Part shown: positions 1 through 6,641 of the stretch, piece after piece
Numbering within the stretch: the first letter of the stretch is position 1
Layout of the letters: each line of letters begins with the position of its first letter
Assembly (NCBI GenBank): GCA_035295665.1
Contig: DATGIQ010000267.1
Coordinates: 1 to 9,159 of the forward strand
DNA length: 9,159 nucleotides
Direction: 5' to 3'
Source: DATGIQ01 sp035295665
GTDB lineage: Bacteria; Planctomycetota; Planctomycetia; Gemmatales; Gemmataceae
Notes under the pieces: model-generated
The model's input: the letters and a program-made list of their open reading frames with translations, nothing else
The model's database searches: none
Told to the model about the DNA's origin: nothing
Translations under genes and position numbers: made by a program

Positions 1-480
1 ATGCGCGGGGAGGAGTTTCTGCGGCGGTACGGCGGCAGCACCGATCGGGTCACGCGCATCGATCCACAGCGGACCTATGCCATTCGTCAACCGACTGCCC
101 ATCCCATCCATGAGCACGCGCGGGTGCACCGCTTTGCGGAGCTGCTGGCCCATTCGCCGGATGAGGCCGGACTGCACGAGATGGGGCAGCTGATGTACGC
201 TTCCCACGCCAGTTACTCCGCATGTGGCCTGGGCTCGGCGGGCACGGACCGGCTCGTGGAGCTGGTGCGGGAAGCTGGCGAGGCGGGCGGGTTGTACGGC
301 GCCAAGATCACCGGCGGTGGCAGCGGCGGCACCGTTGCGGTCCTGGGGTGTGCCGATGCGGGACCAGTAGTCGCCGCGGTCGCCCGCCGTTATAGCCAGG
401 AGAGCGGGCGGGAGGCCTACGTGTTCTCCGGATCGTCGGCAGGAGCGTGTCCCTTCGGCGTGCGTACGCTCGACGGCTGA
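1..480 (+). CDS. GHMP-family sugar kinase, L-arabinokinase-like, C-terminal part (5' end outside window)
   Basis: The visible 159 residues form the C-terminal part of a GHMP small-molecule kinase, a cytoplasmic enzyme that phosphorylates a sugar at C1 with ATP. Seen: a glycine-rich GHMP C-terminal motif GAKITGGGSGGT at residues 100-111, an upstream YSACGLGS segment (72-79), and a tail with FSGSSAGACPFG (142-153). From recalled family sequences, these match the kinase half of plant L-arabinokinase (ARA1-type: GAKITGGGSGGT, EGSSPGAGKFG) better than E. coli-type galactokinase, where the same motif reads closer to GxRMTGGGFGG. The ATG at position 1 is probably an internal methionine, because the N-terminal substrate-binding and ATP-binding halves of the fold are missing and must lie upstream. 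The frame ends at TGA 478-480, facing the convergent CoA-transferase. Family assignment is firm; sugar specificity (L-arabinose, galactose or another) is inference. Confidence 0.85.
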   Translation: MRGEEFLRRYGGSTDRVTRIDPQRTYAIRQPTAHPIHEHARVHRFAELLAHSPDEAGLHEMGQLMYASHASYSACGLGSAGTDRLVELVREAGEAGGLYGAKITGGGSGGTVAVLGCADAGPVVAAVARRYSQESGREAYVFSGSSAGACPFGVRTLDG

Positions 481-484
481 CGCA

Positions 485-503
485 GCAGAAGGGCATCTTC
501 TGC
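485..503. terminator. Stem-loop between convergent genes, possible bidirectional terminator
   Basis: GCAGAAG (485-491) and CTTCTGC (497-503) form a perfect 7-bp stem around a 5-base loop. GC pairs at 482-483 with 504-505 extend it past a bulged A. It fills the 28-base gap between the stop of the kinase (480) and the stop of the CoA-transferase (509, other strand), as expected for a shared terminator. No clear U-tract follows on either strand, so intrinsic termination is plausible but unproven. Confidence 0.45.
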
Positions 504-508
504 GCTGA

Positions 509-1800
509 TCAGACCTGGTAGTGGCGGACGCGGGCCACCCACTGCCGTAGCTCACCCCGGAAGTCGGGGTGCGCAATCCCGATAAGCAGTTCGGCCCGCT
601 CGCGCAGGGTCTTGCCATGCAAGTTCACTTGCCCGTACTCGGTCACTACCCAGTGGACATGCCCACGCGTGGTCACCACGCCGGACCCCGGGGTCAGCTC
701 CGGCACGATGCGGGAGACGGTGCTGTCCTTGGCCGTGCTGGGTAGAGCGATGATCGGCCGGCCGCCACGAGACAGCGCGGCTCCACGGATGAAATCCATC
801 TGCCCACCGATTCCCGACCAGATCTGATGCCCCAAGGAGTCCGCGCAGACTTGCCCGCTGAGGTCGATCTGGATGGCCGAGTTGATTGCCACCATCCGGT
901 CGTTCTTGCGGATCAGGCTGGTGTCGTTGGTGCGGTCGCAGGGGTGAAATTCCACCATCAGGTTGTCGTCCACGAAGTCATAGACCTTGCGTGAGCCGTT
1001 CACGAAGCTGGTCACGATCCGGCCAGGGTGCACGGCCTTCCGCCGGCCATTGATCGCTCCGACTTCGGCCAAATCGACGAGTCCATCCGAGAACATCTCC
1101 GTATGAACGCCCAGGTCTTGCTTCCCCTTGAGTCGAGCCAAGATCGCGTTGGGGATAGCACCAATCCCCATCTGTAAGCAGGAGCCATCTTCGACCAACG
1201 CCGCTACCAAGTCGCCGATCCGTCTCGCCTCGGGAGTCTCTGCCCCCGGGGCGTGCTCAGGAAGCGGACGGTCCGAGTGCATGAACGCGGTCAACTGGCG
1301 AAGGGGCGCGGCCGTGTGCCCGTGAGTGCGCGGCATCCGCTCGTTGATCTCCGCCAAGACCATGACGGCCGAATCGGCCGCGGCGCGCGAGGCATCACAG
1401 GAAGTGCCGAGCGTGCACTGCCCATGTTGGTCGGGCACGGACAGCTGCAACATGGCTACGTCGAGCCGGATCTGCCCGGACGTAAATAGGTGCGGCACAT
1501 CGGACAAGAACACCGGCACGAAATCCGCTCGGCCTTCGGCGACTCCGCGGCGGAGGGAGGCACCGGTGAAGAGCGAAACCGCCCGAAACGCCGATCCCTT
1601 TTCCTCTGAAACGTACGGAGCCGTCCCCTCGGTATGCAGTGAACGATGCGCACGTTCTCCAGGTCTGTCCGCGCGGCCAAGGCATCAATCAGCGGGGTCG
1701 GCGTGGCGGCGGCGCCATGGACGAATACTGTCATGCCGCTGTGCACATGGGCCACCACCTCGGCGGGAGAAAGGGCCACGCTCCTCCATGTTTTGCCCAT
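509..1800 (-). pseudogene. Acetyl-CoA hydrolase/transferase-family CoA-transferase (4-hydroxybutyrate CoA-transferase-like), frameshifted
   Basis: Family enzymes move CoA between acyl-CoA and short-chain carboxylates through a glutamyl-CoA intermediate in the cytoplasm. The N-terminal piece (1800 down to about 1639) reads SPAEVVAHVHSGMTVFV...ENVRIVH; it then leaves frame. One base lower the other frame continues LHTEGTAPYVSEEKGSAF and runs uninterrupted to TGA 511-509. Joining the two with one added base gives about 430 residues, the usual family size. In the joined protein the probable catalytic Glu of HTEMFSDG is about residue 235, SGIGGQMDF is near 330-337, and VTEYG plus the IAHPDF end are intact. 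ATG 1800 is preferred over TTG 1812; neither has a clear Shine-Dalgarno. A weak -10-like TACAAT lies at 1864-1859, without a good -35. Without the extra base, translation would stop near 1456. Everything else looks functional, so either a very recent mutation or a sequence error is likely. The substrate is not determinable. Confidence 0.85.
1636..1641 (-). other. Apparent one-base deletion (frameshift site) in the CoA-transferase gene
   Basis: On the coding strand the sequence reads GTT CAC TGC ATA, where family proteins have Val-His-Leu-His-Thr. Adding a single C to give CAC CTG CAT ACC restores the expected residues and joins the two homologous frames. No slippery heptamer for programmed -1 shifting is present, and no homopolymer longer than two bases is involved. 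Confidence 0.8.
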
Positions 1801-1939
1801 GCAGCAGCCCAACCAACAAGGCCGAAACGGCTATCGCAAGATCGTGTACACGGTAGCCATTGTATAGGATCTCTTTGCACGCGAGGACGAGGCGCAGCCA
1901 GCCGCTTCACATCACGGAGCGTTTCACGGCCAGGTGCAT

Positions 1940-3442
1940 TTACGCGAGCATGTTGGTCACCACTTGTCCATCGCTGACAAGCGGCAAGGGTCGACCGGTA
2001 CGATCGCGGATCGTTGTGTGCGGATCGATGCCCATCAGGTGATAAAGCGTGGCGAGAATATCCTTGGGAGAGACCGGGTGATCGAGGACGCTGCCGGCTA
2101 TCTTATCGGTCTTGCCAAGAATCCTGCCTCGGGCAATGCCACCACCAGCGAACAGAGAGCTGTAAGCTTGCGACCAATGATCCCGGCCACCCCCCTTCAC
2201 GTTTTGCATCTTCGGCGTGCGCCCGTGCTCACTGACGCAGAGCACGAGCGTTTCTTCCAGAAGGCCGCGCGCGTCGAGGTCGGCGATGAGCCCTGCCCAG
2301 GCGCGATCGAGACCCGGAAGCAGCTCGTTCTTCATGCGCGGATAATGGTCCCAGTGCGTGTCCCACCCCGAGCCGGCCAAGCCGTACTCATCCCAGAAAA
2401 CCGTGATGAAGCGTGTGCCCGCCTCCACCAGTCGCCGCGCTGCCAGGCACGACTGACCAAAGAGCGTCATTCCATAGCTGGCCCGCAACTCGGGCGGTTC
2501 CCGCGTCAGGTCCAGTGCGGTGCGGATCTTCTCGGACCCGATCAGGGAAAGGGCCATCTCACGGTAGTGATCAAGACTCTGCCCTGCCGAAGCCTGGTCC
2601 AGGTCTCGACGGGCCTGGTCAAACTGCTCAGCCAGGCGCAGACGTCCATTCAATCGATCGAGGGTGATCTCGTCCGGCAAGCGGGTTCCGTTAGCCAGCT
2701 CGAAGCCACTCTCCGGAGTGATCCCGCAGTAAGGATCGCGGACATCCAGATGTTGGTCTTGGAGGGTCTTGACAACGCGATGAGTGGCGGTGCCGTGGAA
2801 TTCGGTCCAGATCGGGTTGTAGGCGTTGCCAAGAAAACCCGCATAAGGGCCTGCACGGGCGACTTCGCCGACGCGCTGGCTGCTGAAGCGAAACGGCAGC
2901 GCAATGTTATCCGGCACCGGCTTCAGGCTTGCCCTGCCGTTCTTCTGCGCCAGATAAGCGATGACCGATCCGACAAACGGCCAGTGCCGCGGATCGTGGG
3001 GGTTAAGCTCCATGGGGATATCGATTTGGGGCACCCCGGTCAGCGTGTAAGCCACGCCATGAATCGGATAGGGGTGCGTCATGGAGCGGACCACCGTGCA
3101 GCGGTCCATGACCTTGGCAAGGTTAGGAAGGAGCTCGCACACATCCAGACCGGCCAGACTCGAGCGCACGGGCTTCAGCTCGCCGCGAATCTCCACCGGG
3201 GCATCCGGCTTCATATCAAAGGTTTCAATTTGGCTGGGAGAACCATACAGGTGGAGCAAGATGCACGATCGCGCCCGGCCGAAGCTTCGTGGCATCAAAT
3301 GAGAAGGCTTGGCTTGCAAGTCCGTAAGCCGGAAAAAATCGCTCATGCCAAGCCCAAAGAGTCCGAGTGCTCCTGCTTGCAACATCTCTCGCCGTGTCCA
3401 GCCGCCGCAAACTCGCTTGGGTGATCCGAGGATTCGAAGCAT
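1940..3442 (-). CDS. DUF1501 family protein, Tat-exported (500 aa)
   Basis: DUF1501 proteins belong to the alkaline phosphatase/sulfatase-like fold and are heavily expanded in planctomycetes; their substrate is unknown. Seen: LGSPKR at residues 5-10, a twin-arginine signal TRREML (16-21) followed by a hydrophobic stretch to about residue 40, SQIETFDMKPD (70-80), WDTH (360-363), SEHGRTP (404-410) and GGGRDHW (417-423), all conserved landmarks of the family. The 500-residue length is typical. ATG 3442 is chosen because GAGGAA (3455-3450 on this strand) lies 7 bases upstream and the protein then starts like its paralog at 3673; an earlier ATG at 3532 would add 30 residues with no signal character. 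The stop is TAA 1942-1940. The protein is probably folded in the cytoplasm and sent across the inner membrane. It is divergent from the second DUF1501 gene, and no DUF1549/DUF1553 partner adjoins it. Family certain, function unknown. Confidence 0.93.
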   Translation of the reverse strand: MLRILGSPKRVCGGWTRREMLQAGALGLFGLGMSDFFRLTDLQAKPSHLMPRSFGRARSCILLHLYGSPSQIETFDMKPDAPVEIRGELKPVRSSLAGLDVCELLPNLAKVMDRCTVVRSMTHPYPIHGVAYTLTGVPQIDIPMELNPHDPRHWPFVGSVIAYLAQKNGRASLKPVPDNIALPFRFSSQRVGEVARAGPYAGFLGNAYNPIWTEFHGTATHRVVKTLQDQHLDVRDPYCGITPESGFELANGTRLPDEITLDRLNGRLRLAEQFDQARRDLDQASAGQSLDHYREMALSLIGSEKIRTALDLTREPPELRASYGMTLFGQSCLAARRLVEAGTRFITVFWDEYGLAGSGWDTHWDHYPRMKNELLPGLDRAWAGLIADLDARGLLEETLVLCVSEHGRTPKMQNVKGGGRDHWSQAYSSLFAGGGIARGRILGKTDKIAGSVLDHPVSPKDILATLYHLMGIDPHTTIRDRTGRPLPLVSDGQVVTNMLA

Positions 3443-3527
3443 CCGGTGGTTCCTCAGGGCGTTGCTTTCAATCCGACGGTAACGGGCAGCGTACAGCGCC
3501 GTTTCTGAGCAATTCTTCTGTCGGTAG

Positions 3528-3557
3528 ATCATACACCCAGACTCGTGGGCTCATCCA
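3528..3557 (-). promoter_or_regulatory. Candidate sigma-70-like promoter for the leftward DUF1501 gene
   Basis: On the minus strand TATGAT (3533-3528, 5 of 6 to consensus) follows a weak -35-like TGGATG (3557-3552) after 18 bases. It would give a leader of roughly 80 bases before ATG 3442. The -10 is good and the -35 poor, so this is tentative. Confidence 0.3.
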
Positions 3558-3596
3558 GCCCTTGCGGTGCGGCGCGTGTAACGCGGCCTGCTCCGG

Positions 3597-3625
3597 TTGA
3601 CAGCTGGATCGCTCTGACTTAGGCT
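3597..3625 (+). promoter_or_regulatory. Candidate sigma-70-like promoter for the rightward DUF1501 gene
   Basis: A perfect -35 hexamer TTGACA (3597-3602) is followed, after a 17-base spacer, by TAGGCT (3620-3625), which keeps the T, A and final T of the -10 consensus. Transcription would start near 3632, giving a leader of about 40 bases before ATG 3673. Two similar 10-mers, CAGCTGGATC (3601-3610) and CAGCTAGATC (3628-3637), repeat 27 bases apart across the promoter and could be binding half-sites or chance. Confidence 0.45.
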
Positions 3626-3663
3626 GCCAGCTAGATCCGTTGTTTGCCGTAGCGCCTCGTTGT

Positions 3664-3668
3664 GAGGG
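3664..3668 (+). promoter_or_regulatory. Ribosome binding site deciding the start at 3673
   Basis: GAGGG sits 4 bases before ATG 3673. It supports this start over the upstream TTG at 3640 and the in-frame ATG at 3682. Confidence 0.5.
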
Positions 3669-3672
3669 TCCG

Positions 3673-5109
3673 ATGGTAACGATGCTCGGCAGCCCGCGGC
3701 GGTGTTGCGATGGTCTGACGCGGCGGGAAACGCTCAAAGTGGGTGCCCTGTCGCTCTTGGGTGGATCGTTCGACCTCGCGGGTCTACTCCACGCGGAGGA
3801 AAAGCGGGCGGCGCCGGCTCGGCCCGGTAAAGCCAAGAGCGTGATCCTGCTCTACCTGCTGGGCGGAGCGGCCACGCAGGATATGTTCGACCTCAAACCG
3901 AGTGCACCGGTGGAGGTCCGCGGAGAATTCAAGCCGACCGCCAGCAACGTGCCCGGCATCCAGATTTGTGAACACTTGCCGCGCATGACCCAATGGATGC
4001 ACCAGGCGGCAATCGTCCGCACCGTCAACCATAAAGCGGGCTGTCACAACTGTCTGCCAAGCTACACGGGCTATGAGACGCCGCAACCCGACCAGCACCC
4101 ACGCGCGACCGACCCCCCGAGCATGGGTTCGGTGTGCGAGTACCTTCGCCAGGATGCGAGCGATTTTCCCGCCTATGTGTATATGCCGTGTTGGCTTGGC
4201 TGGGGCCAGGTGTTTCGCCGTGCCGGCCCGTATGGGGGATTCCTTGGCCAGCGCTGCGATCCGCTCACCACGCAATGCAGCCCCTACGGCGATAAGGATG
4301 CTCCGCCGCCGCGGCCAGGTTATCCGCGCGAGGTGCGCGGCGAACCCTATCTCGCGGATAGCCAGCTTGTCGCGGACCTGACGATCGACCGGTTGAATCA
4401 GCGGCGGAGCTTGCTGGAGCAGCTCGACGATCACCTTCGCTGGACTGAGATCCAACCTGCTCTCGGTAATCTCGATCGGATTCAGCAACGGGCGTTCACG
4501 CTGTTGACCTCCTCCAGGGTTCGGGCCGCGTTCGATTTGACCAGAGAAGATCCGCGGCTCGTCGAGCGCTACGGCCGGACCTTGTTTGGCCACAGCACGC
4601 TGATCGCTCGCCGTCTGGTCGAAGAGGGCGTGCGCTTCGTCAATGTGACGTGGGATCTGTTTTGGGATCGGGTCCAAATTGACTACGACGCCTGGGACAC
4701 CCATAGCCGAAATTTTCCCATCCTCCGCGAAAATAAGCTTCCCGCTTTTGACCAGACGTACACGGCCCTGGTGGAGGATCTCCAGCAGCGCGGCTTGCTG
4801 GAGGAAACGCTTGTCGTGGTGATGAGCGAAATGGGCCGGACACCGCGGATCAACGCGAACGGCGGCCGGGACCACTGGACGTATTGCTATTCCGTTGTCT
4901 TCGCCGGTGGTGGCATTCGCGGCGGCACCATCTGTGGCGCCTCCGACGCCCACGCTGCCTATGTGAAGGATCGGCCGGTGAGCACGGCCGACATCTGCGC
5001 CACGATCTATCGCTGCCTGGGGATTGATCCGGAGATGCTGATCCATGACCGCGCGGGCCGGCCGGTGCCTATCGCACACGGCGGGCAGCCGATTCGTGAA
5101 ATCCTGTAA
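3673..5109 (+). CDS. DUF1501 family protein, Tat-exported (478 aa), paralog of the 1940-3442 gene
   Basis: This is a second complete member of the DUF1501 family (alkaline phosphatase/sulfatase-like fold, unknown substrate). Seen: LGSPRR at residues 5-10, twin-arginine signal TRRETL (16-21) with a hydrophobic segment to about residue 39, MFDLKPSAPVEVRGEF (71-86), GCHNCLPSYTGYE (123-135), AGPYGGFLG (184-192), WDTH (341-344), SEMGRTP (385-391) and GGRDHW (397-402). The start at ATG 3673 is supported by GAGGG just upstream and by alignment with the neighbour. The two proteins share layout and landmarks but differ clearly in the middle, so they are old paralogs rather than a recent duplication. 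This copy is cysteine-rich, including a CxxC at 124-127. It ends at TAA 5107-5109 and converges on the beta-propeller gene. Family certain; function and substrate unknown. Confidence 0.94.
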   Translation: MVTMLGSPRRCCDGLTRRETLKVGALSLLGGSFDLAGLLHAEEKRAAPARPGKAKSVILLYLLGGAATQDMFDLKPSAPVEVRGEFKPTASNVPGIQICEHLPRMTQWMHQAAIVRTVNHKAGCHNCLPSYTGYETPQPDQHPRATDPPSMGSVCEYLRQDASDFPAYVYMPCWLGWGQVFRRAGPYGGFLGQRCDPLTTQCSPYGDKDAPPPRPGYPREVRGEPYLADSQLVADLTIDRLNQRRSLLEQLDDHLRWTEIQPALGNLDRIQQRAFTLLTSSRVRAAFDLTREDPRLVERYGRTLFGHSTLIARRLVEEGVRFVNVTWDLFWDRVQIDYDAWDTHSRNFPILRENKLPAFDQTYTALVEDLQQRGLLEETLVVVMSEMGRTPRINANGGRDHWTYCYSVVFAGGGIRGGTICGASDAHAAYVKDRPVSTADICATIYRCLGIDPEMLIHDRAGRPVPIAHGGQPIREIL

Positions 5110-5115
5110 CCCATC

Positions 5116-5133
5116 TGGATAACAGATTATCCA
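5116..5133. terminator. Short hairpin after the rightward DUF1501 gene, possible terminator
   Basis: TGGATAA (5116-5122) and TTATCCA (5127-5133) form a perfect 7-bp stem with a CAGA loop, starting 7 bases after the DUF1501 stop. It is AT-rich and has no U-tract, so it is a weak terminator candidate; its location between convergent genes is what supports it. Confidence 0.35.
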
Positions 5134-5147
5134 CTTCCGAGGTTCGC

Positions 5148-5181
5148 TGTGCCTGCCATGACTTTCGTTCGGGCAGCCACA
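5148..5181 (-). terminator. Imperfect hairpin after the beta-propeller gene, possible terminator
   Basis: TGTG-C-CTGCC (5148-5157) pairs with GGCAG-C-CACA (5172-5181), giving 9 pairs with one C-C mismatch and a 14-base loop. It lies just past the stop of the leftward beta-propeller gene (5188). No U-tract is visible. Confidence 0.25.
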
Positions 5182-5187
5182 CGATCC

Positions 5188-6450
5188 TCAATTCTGCTGG
5201 ATACGATACAGGTGAGTCTTGGTGCGGACAAAGATCGCCCCATCTGCGACGGCCGGGGAAGCCATGCAGCCATCCGCGAGCGGATTGATTGCCAGCACCC
5301 TGGCAACCCGTCCCACCGCCATCACAAAGCTCTTCCCATCCTGGCTGCAGAAATACATCTGGCCGCCGGCGTAAATGGGCGAAGCAGAGAATTCTCCCTC
5401 CAGGCGCTGCTGCCAAACCAGATGACCGGTTGCCGCCTCAAGGCATGATGCGATGCCGCGCTCGTTCACCAGGTACAGCAAGTCATCGATGAGCAGCGGC
5501 GTGCAACGGGACGGTACCCCGCGGCGATAGGTCCAATCGATGTGCGTGGCGGTCACGTCCCCACGCCCATCGGGACGCACGGCCAGTAAGCCGAGACCGC
5601 CGTCGCCAGTGCACAGGAAGAGTTTGCCCCGGCCGAATTGCGGGGGGGCGGCCACGTTCATGCCGCCGTGCCGGACGCGCCAACGTTCCTGTCCCGTCTG
5701 CGGGTCGTAGGCAAAGGTCGCCGCCGCGCCCGGACTAACTAACTGCGTCTGTCCCTGGACTTCGATGATCGTGGGCGTGGCGTAGGCTTTCTTGTAATCG
5801 CCATTGTTCGTCTGGTAATCGATGTCCCGGCTCCGTTTCCAGACAGTCATGCCCATGTTCTTGTCCAGGGCAACAACGTACTGTTGGTCGATGCCGTCGA
5901 AATGAACCAGCAAGAGATCCTTATACAGAATGGGAGACGAACCGGGGCCGCGGTAATGGTCGCAGGGAAAATCCTGCCGGGTCCAGAGCACCTTGCCGGT
6001 TGCTGTATCGAGGCAGGCGGTCCCAGCGCTGCCGAAATGAACATAGACGCGCCCCGCTTCGACCACGGGCGTCGGCGAGGCGTAGCTGTTGAAGGGATGG
6101 CAGTAGCTCGGCATCGCGATGTCGAAGACTTTTCGGTCGTGAACGATCTTGCCGCTGCTGCGTTCGACACAAACCGCAAACAGGGCGGTGCCGTCGGGCG
6201 TGGCGGTGGTCAGCCAGATTTGATCACCCCAGATCACTGGTGAGGACCAGCCCTTGCCGTGGATGGAGGTTTTCCAACGGACATTTTCTGTCTCGCTCCA
6301 CCGGACCGGCAATCGGGTCTCCTCGGCACGGCCCGCTCCACCCGGACCGCGGAACTGTGGCCAATTTTCCGCTGCCGGAAGGGGGAGAACCAACCAGATC
6401 AGGACCAAACTCACGAGCAGTGAACGCCTGGTCGGTGGTGCATGGAGCAT
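5188..6450 (-). CDS. Exported PQQ-like beta-propeller repeat protein (420 aa)
   Basis: This is a secreted or periplasmic beta-propeller of the PQQ-binding-like (quinoprotein alcohol dehydrogenase-like/BamB-like) superfamily. Seen: an N-terminal signal with TRR at residues 7-9 and a hydrophobic core to about residue 25, likely cut near 27 (PAA/EN); the usual mature start NWPQFRGP (29-36); then blade repeats recognisable by aromatic/Gly patterns such as TGKVLW (151-156), TGQERW (252-257), TGHLVW (341-346), ASPIYAGGQMYF (356-367) and ASPAVADGAIFVRT (397-410). Length and ending (THLYRI) are normal for the planctomycete 'WPQFRGP' family. No PQQ-dependent catalytic signature is evident, so a scaffold or binding role is as likely as redox activity. 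ATG 6450 is the only sensible start; the Shine-Dalgarno is weak. The gene is convergent with a DUF1501 gene and divergent from the propeller-HEAT gene. Fold confident, function unknown. Confidence 0.9.
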   Translation of the reverse strand: MLHAPPTRRSLLVSLVLIWLVLPLPAAENWPQFRGPGGAGRAEETRLPVRWSETENVRWKTSIHGKGWSSPVIWGDQIWLTTATPDGTALFAVCVERSSGKIVHDRKVFDIAMPSYCHPFNSYASPTPVVEAGRVYVHFGSAGTACLDTATGKVLWTRQDFPCDHYRGPGSSPILYKDLLLVHFDGIDQQYVVALDKNMGMTVWKRSRDIDYQTNNGDYKKAYATPTIIEVQGQTQLVSPGAAATFAYDPQTGQERWRVRHGGMNVAAPPQFGRGKLFLCTGDGGLGLLAVRPDGRGDVTATHIDWTYRRGVPSRCTPLLIDDLLYLVNERGIASCLEAATGHLVWQQRLEGEFSASPIYAGGQMYFCSQDGKSFVMAVGRVARVLAINPLADGCMASPAVADGAIFVRTKTHLYRIQQN

Positions 6451-6531
6451 GGATTTCTTTGCCAGCGGGTGCGTGGTTGGAGGTCCGTTTCGGCCGGATC
6501 GTGCGAAGCCGCGGCAGGCAGACGCATTCTC

Positions 6532-6559
6532 AGTCTACGACCGCCTCCACGGTCTTCAA
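6532..6559 (-). promoter_or_regulatory. Candidate promoter with internal dyad for the beta-propeller gene
   Basis: On the minus strand TTGAAG (6559-6554) and TAGACT (6537-6532) are separated by 16 bases; each matches 4 of 6 consensus positions. The spacer is nearly filled by an inverted repeat GACCG-N6-CGGTC (6539-6554), which could be an operator. The leader to ATG 6450 would be about 75 bases. Confidence 0.35.
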
Positions 6560-6641
6560 GGCGCCTGCTCTTTCCTGGTCGCCGCGGTTTGGAGGTCGTG
6601 ATAGAGTGGACAGCGGGTGTCGCATTGGGAAAAATGATCCC

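Noticed and set aside
505..512. Palindrome CTGATCAG over the CoA-transferase stop codon
   Set aside because: An 8-base palindrome is expected by chance and has no supporting context.
1636..1641. Programmed -1 ribosomal frameshifting as an explanation for the split CoA-transferase
   Set aside because: No slippery heptamer or obvious downstream pseudoknot is seen at the junction, and recoding is not known to me for this family.
1395..1688. Third minus-strand frame over the CoA-transferase break
   Set aside because: Its translation matches neither flank of the family; only the other two frames carry the homologous segments.
1934..3424. Long open frame (496 codons) on the plus strand opposite the first DUF1501 gene
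   Set aside because: It is the antisense shadow of a GC-rich coding region. The minus-strand product has clear family motifs and a Tat signal, while the plus-strand translation shows no recognisable domain.
3784..5079. Long open frame (431 codons) on the minus strand opposite the second DUF1501 gene
   Set aside because: Antisense shadow again: the composition is that of reverse-complemented codon bias, and the plus-strand gene has all the family landmarks.
6607..6635. TGGACA with AAAAAT 17 bases downstream as a promoter for the gene at 6642
   Set aside because: It would place the transcript start at or within the ATG, making a leaderless message, and the -10 lacks its first T; too weak to annotate.
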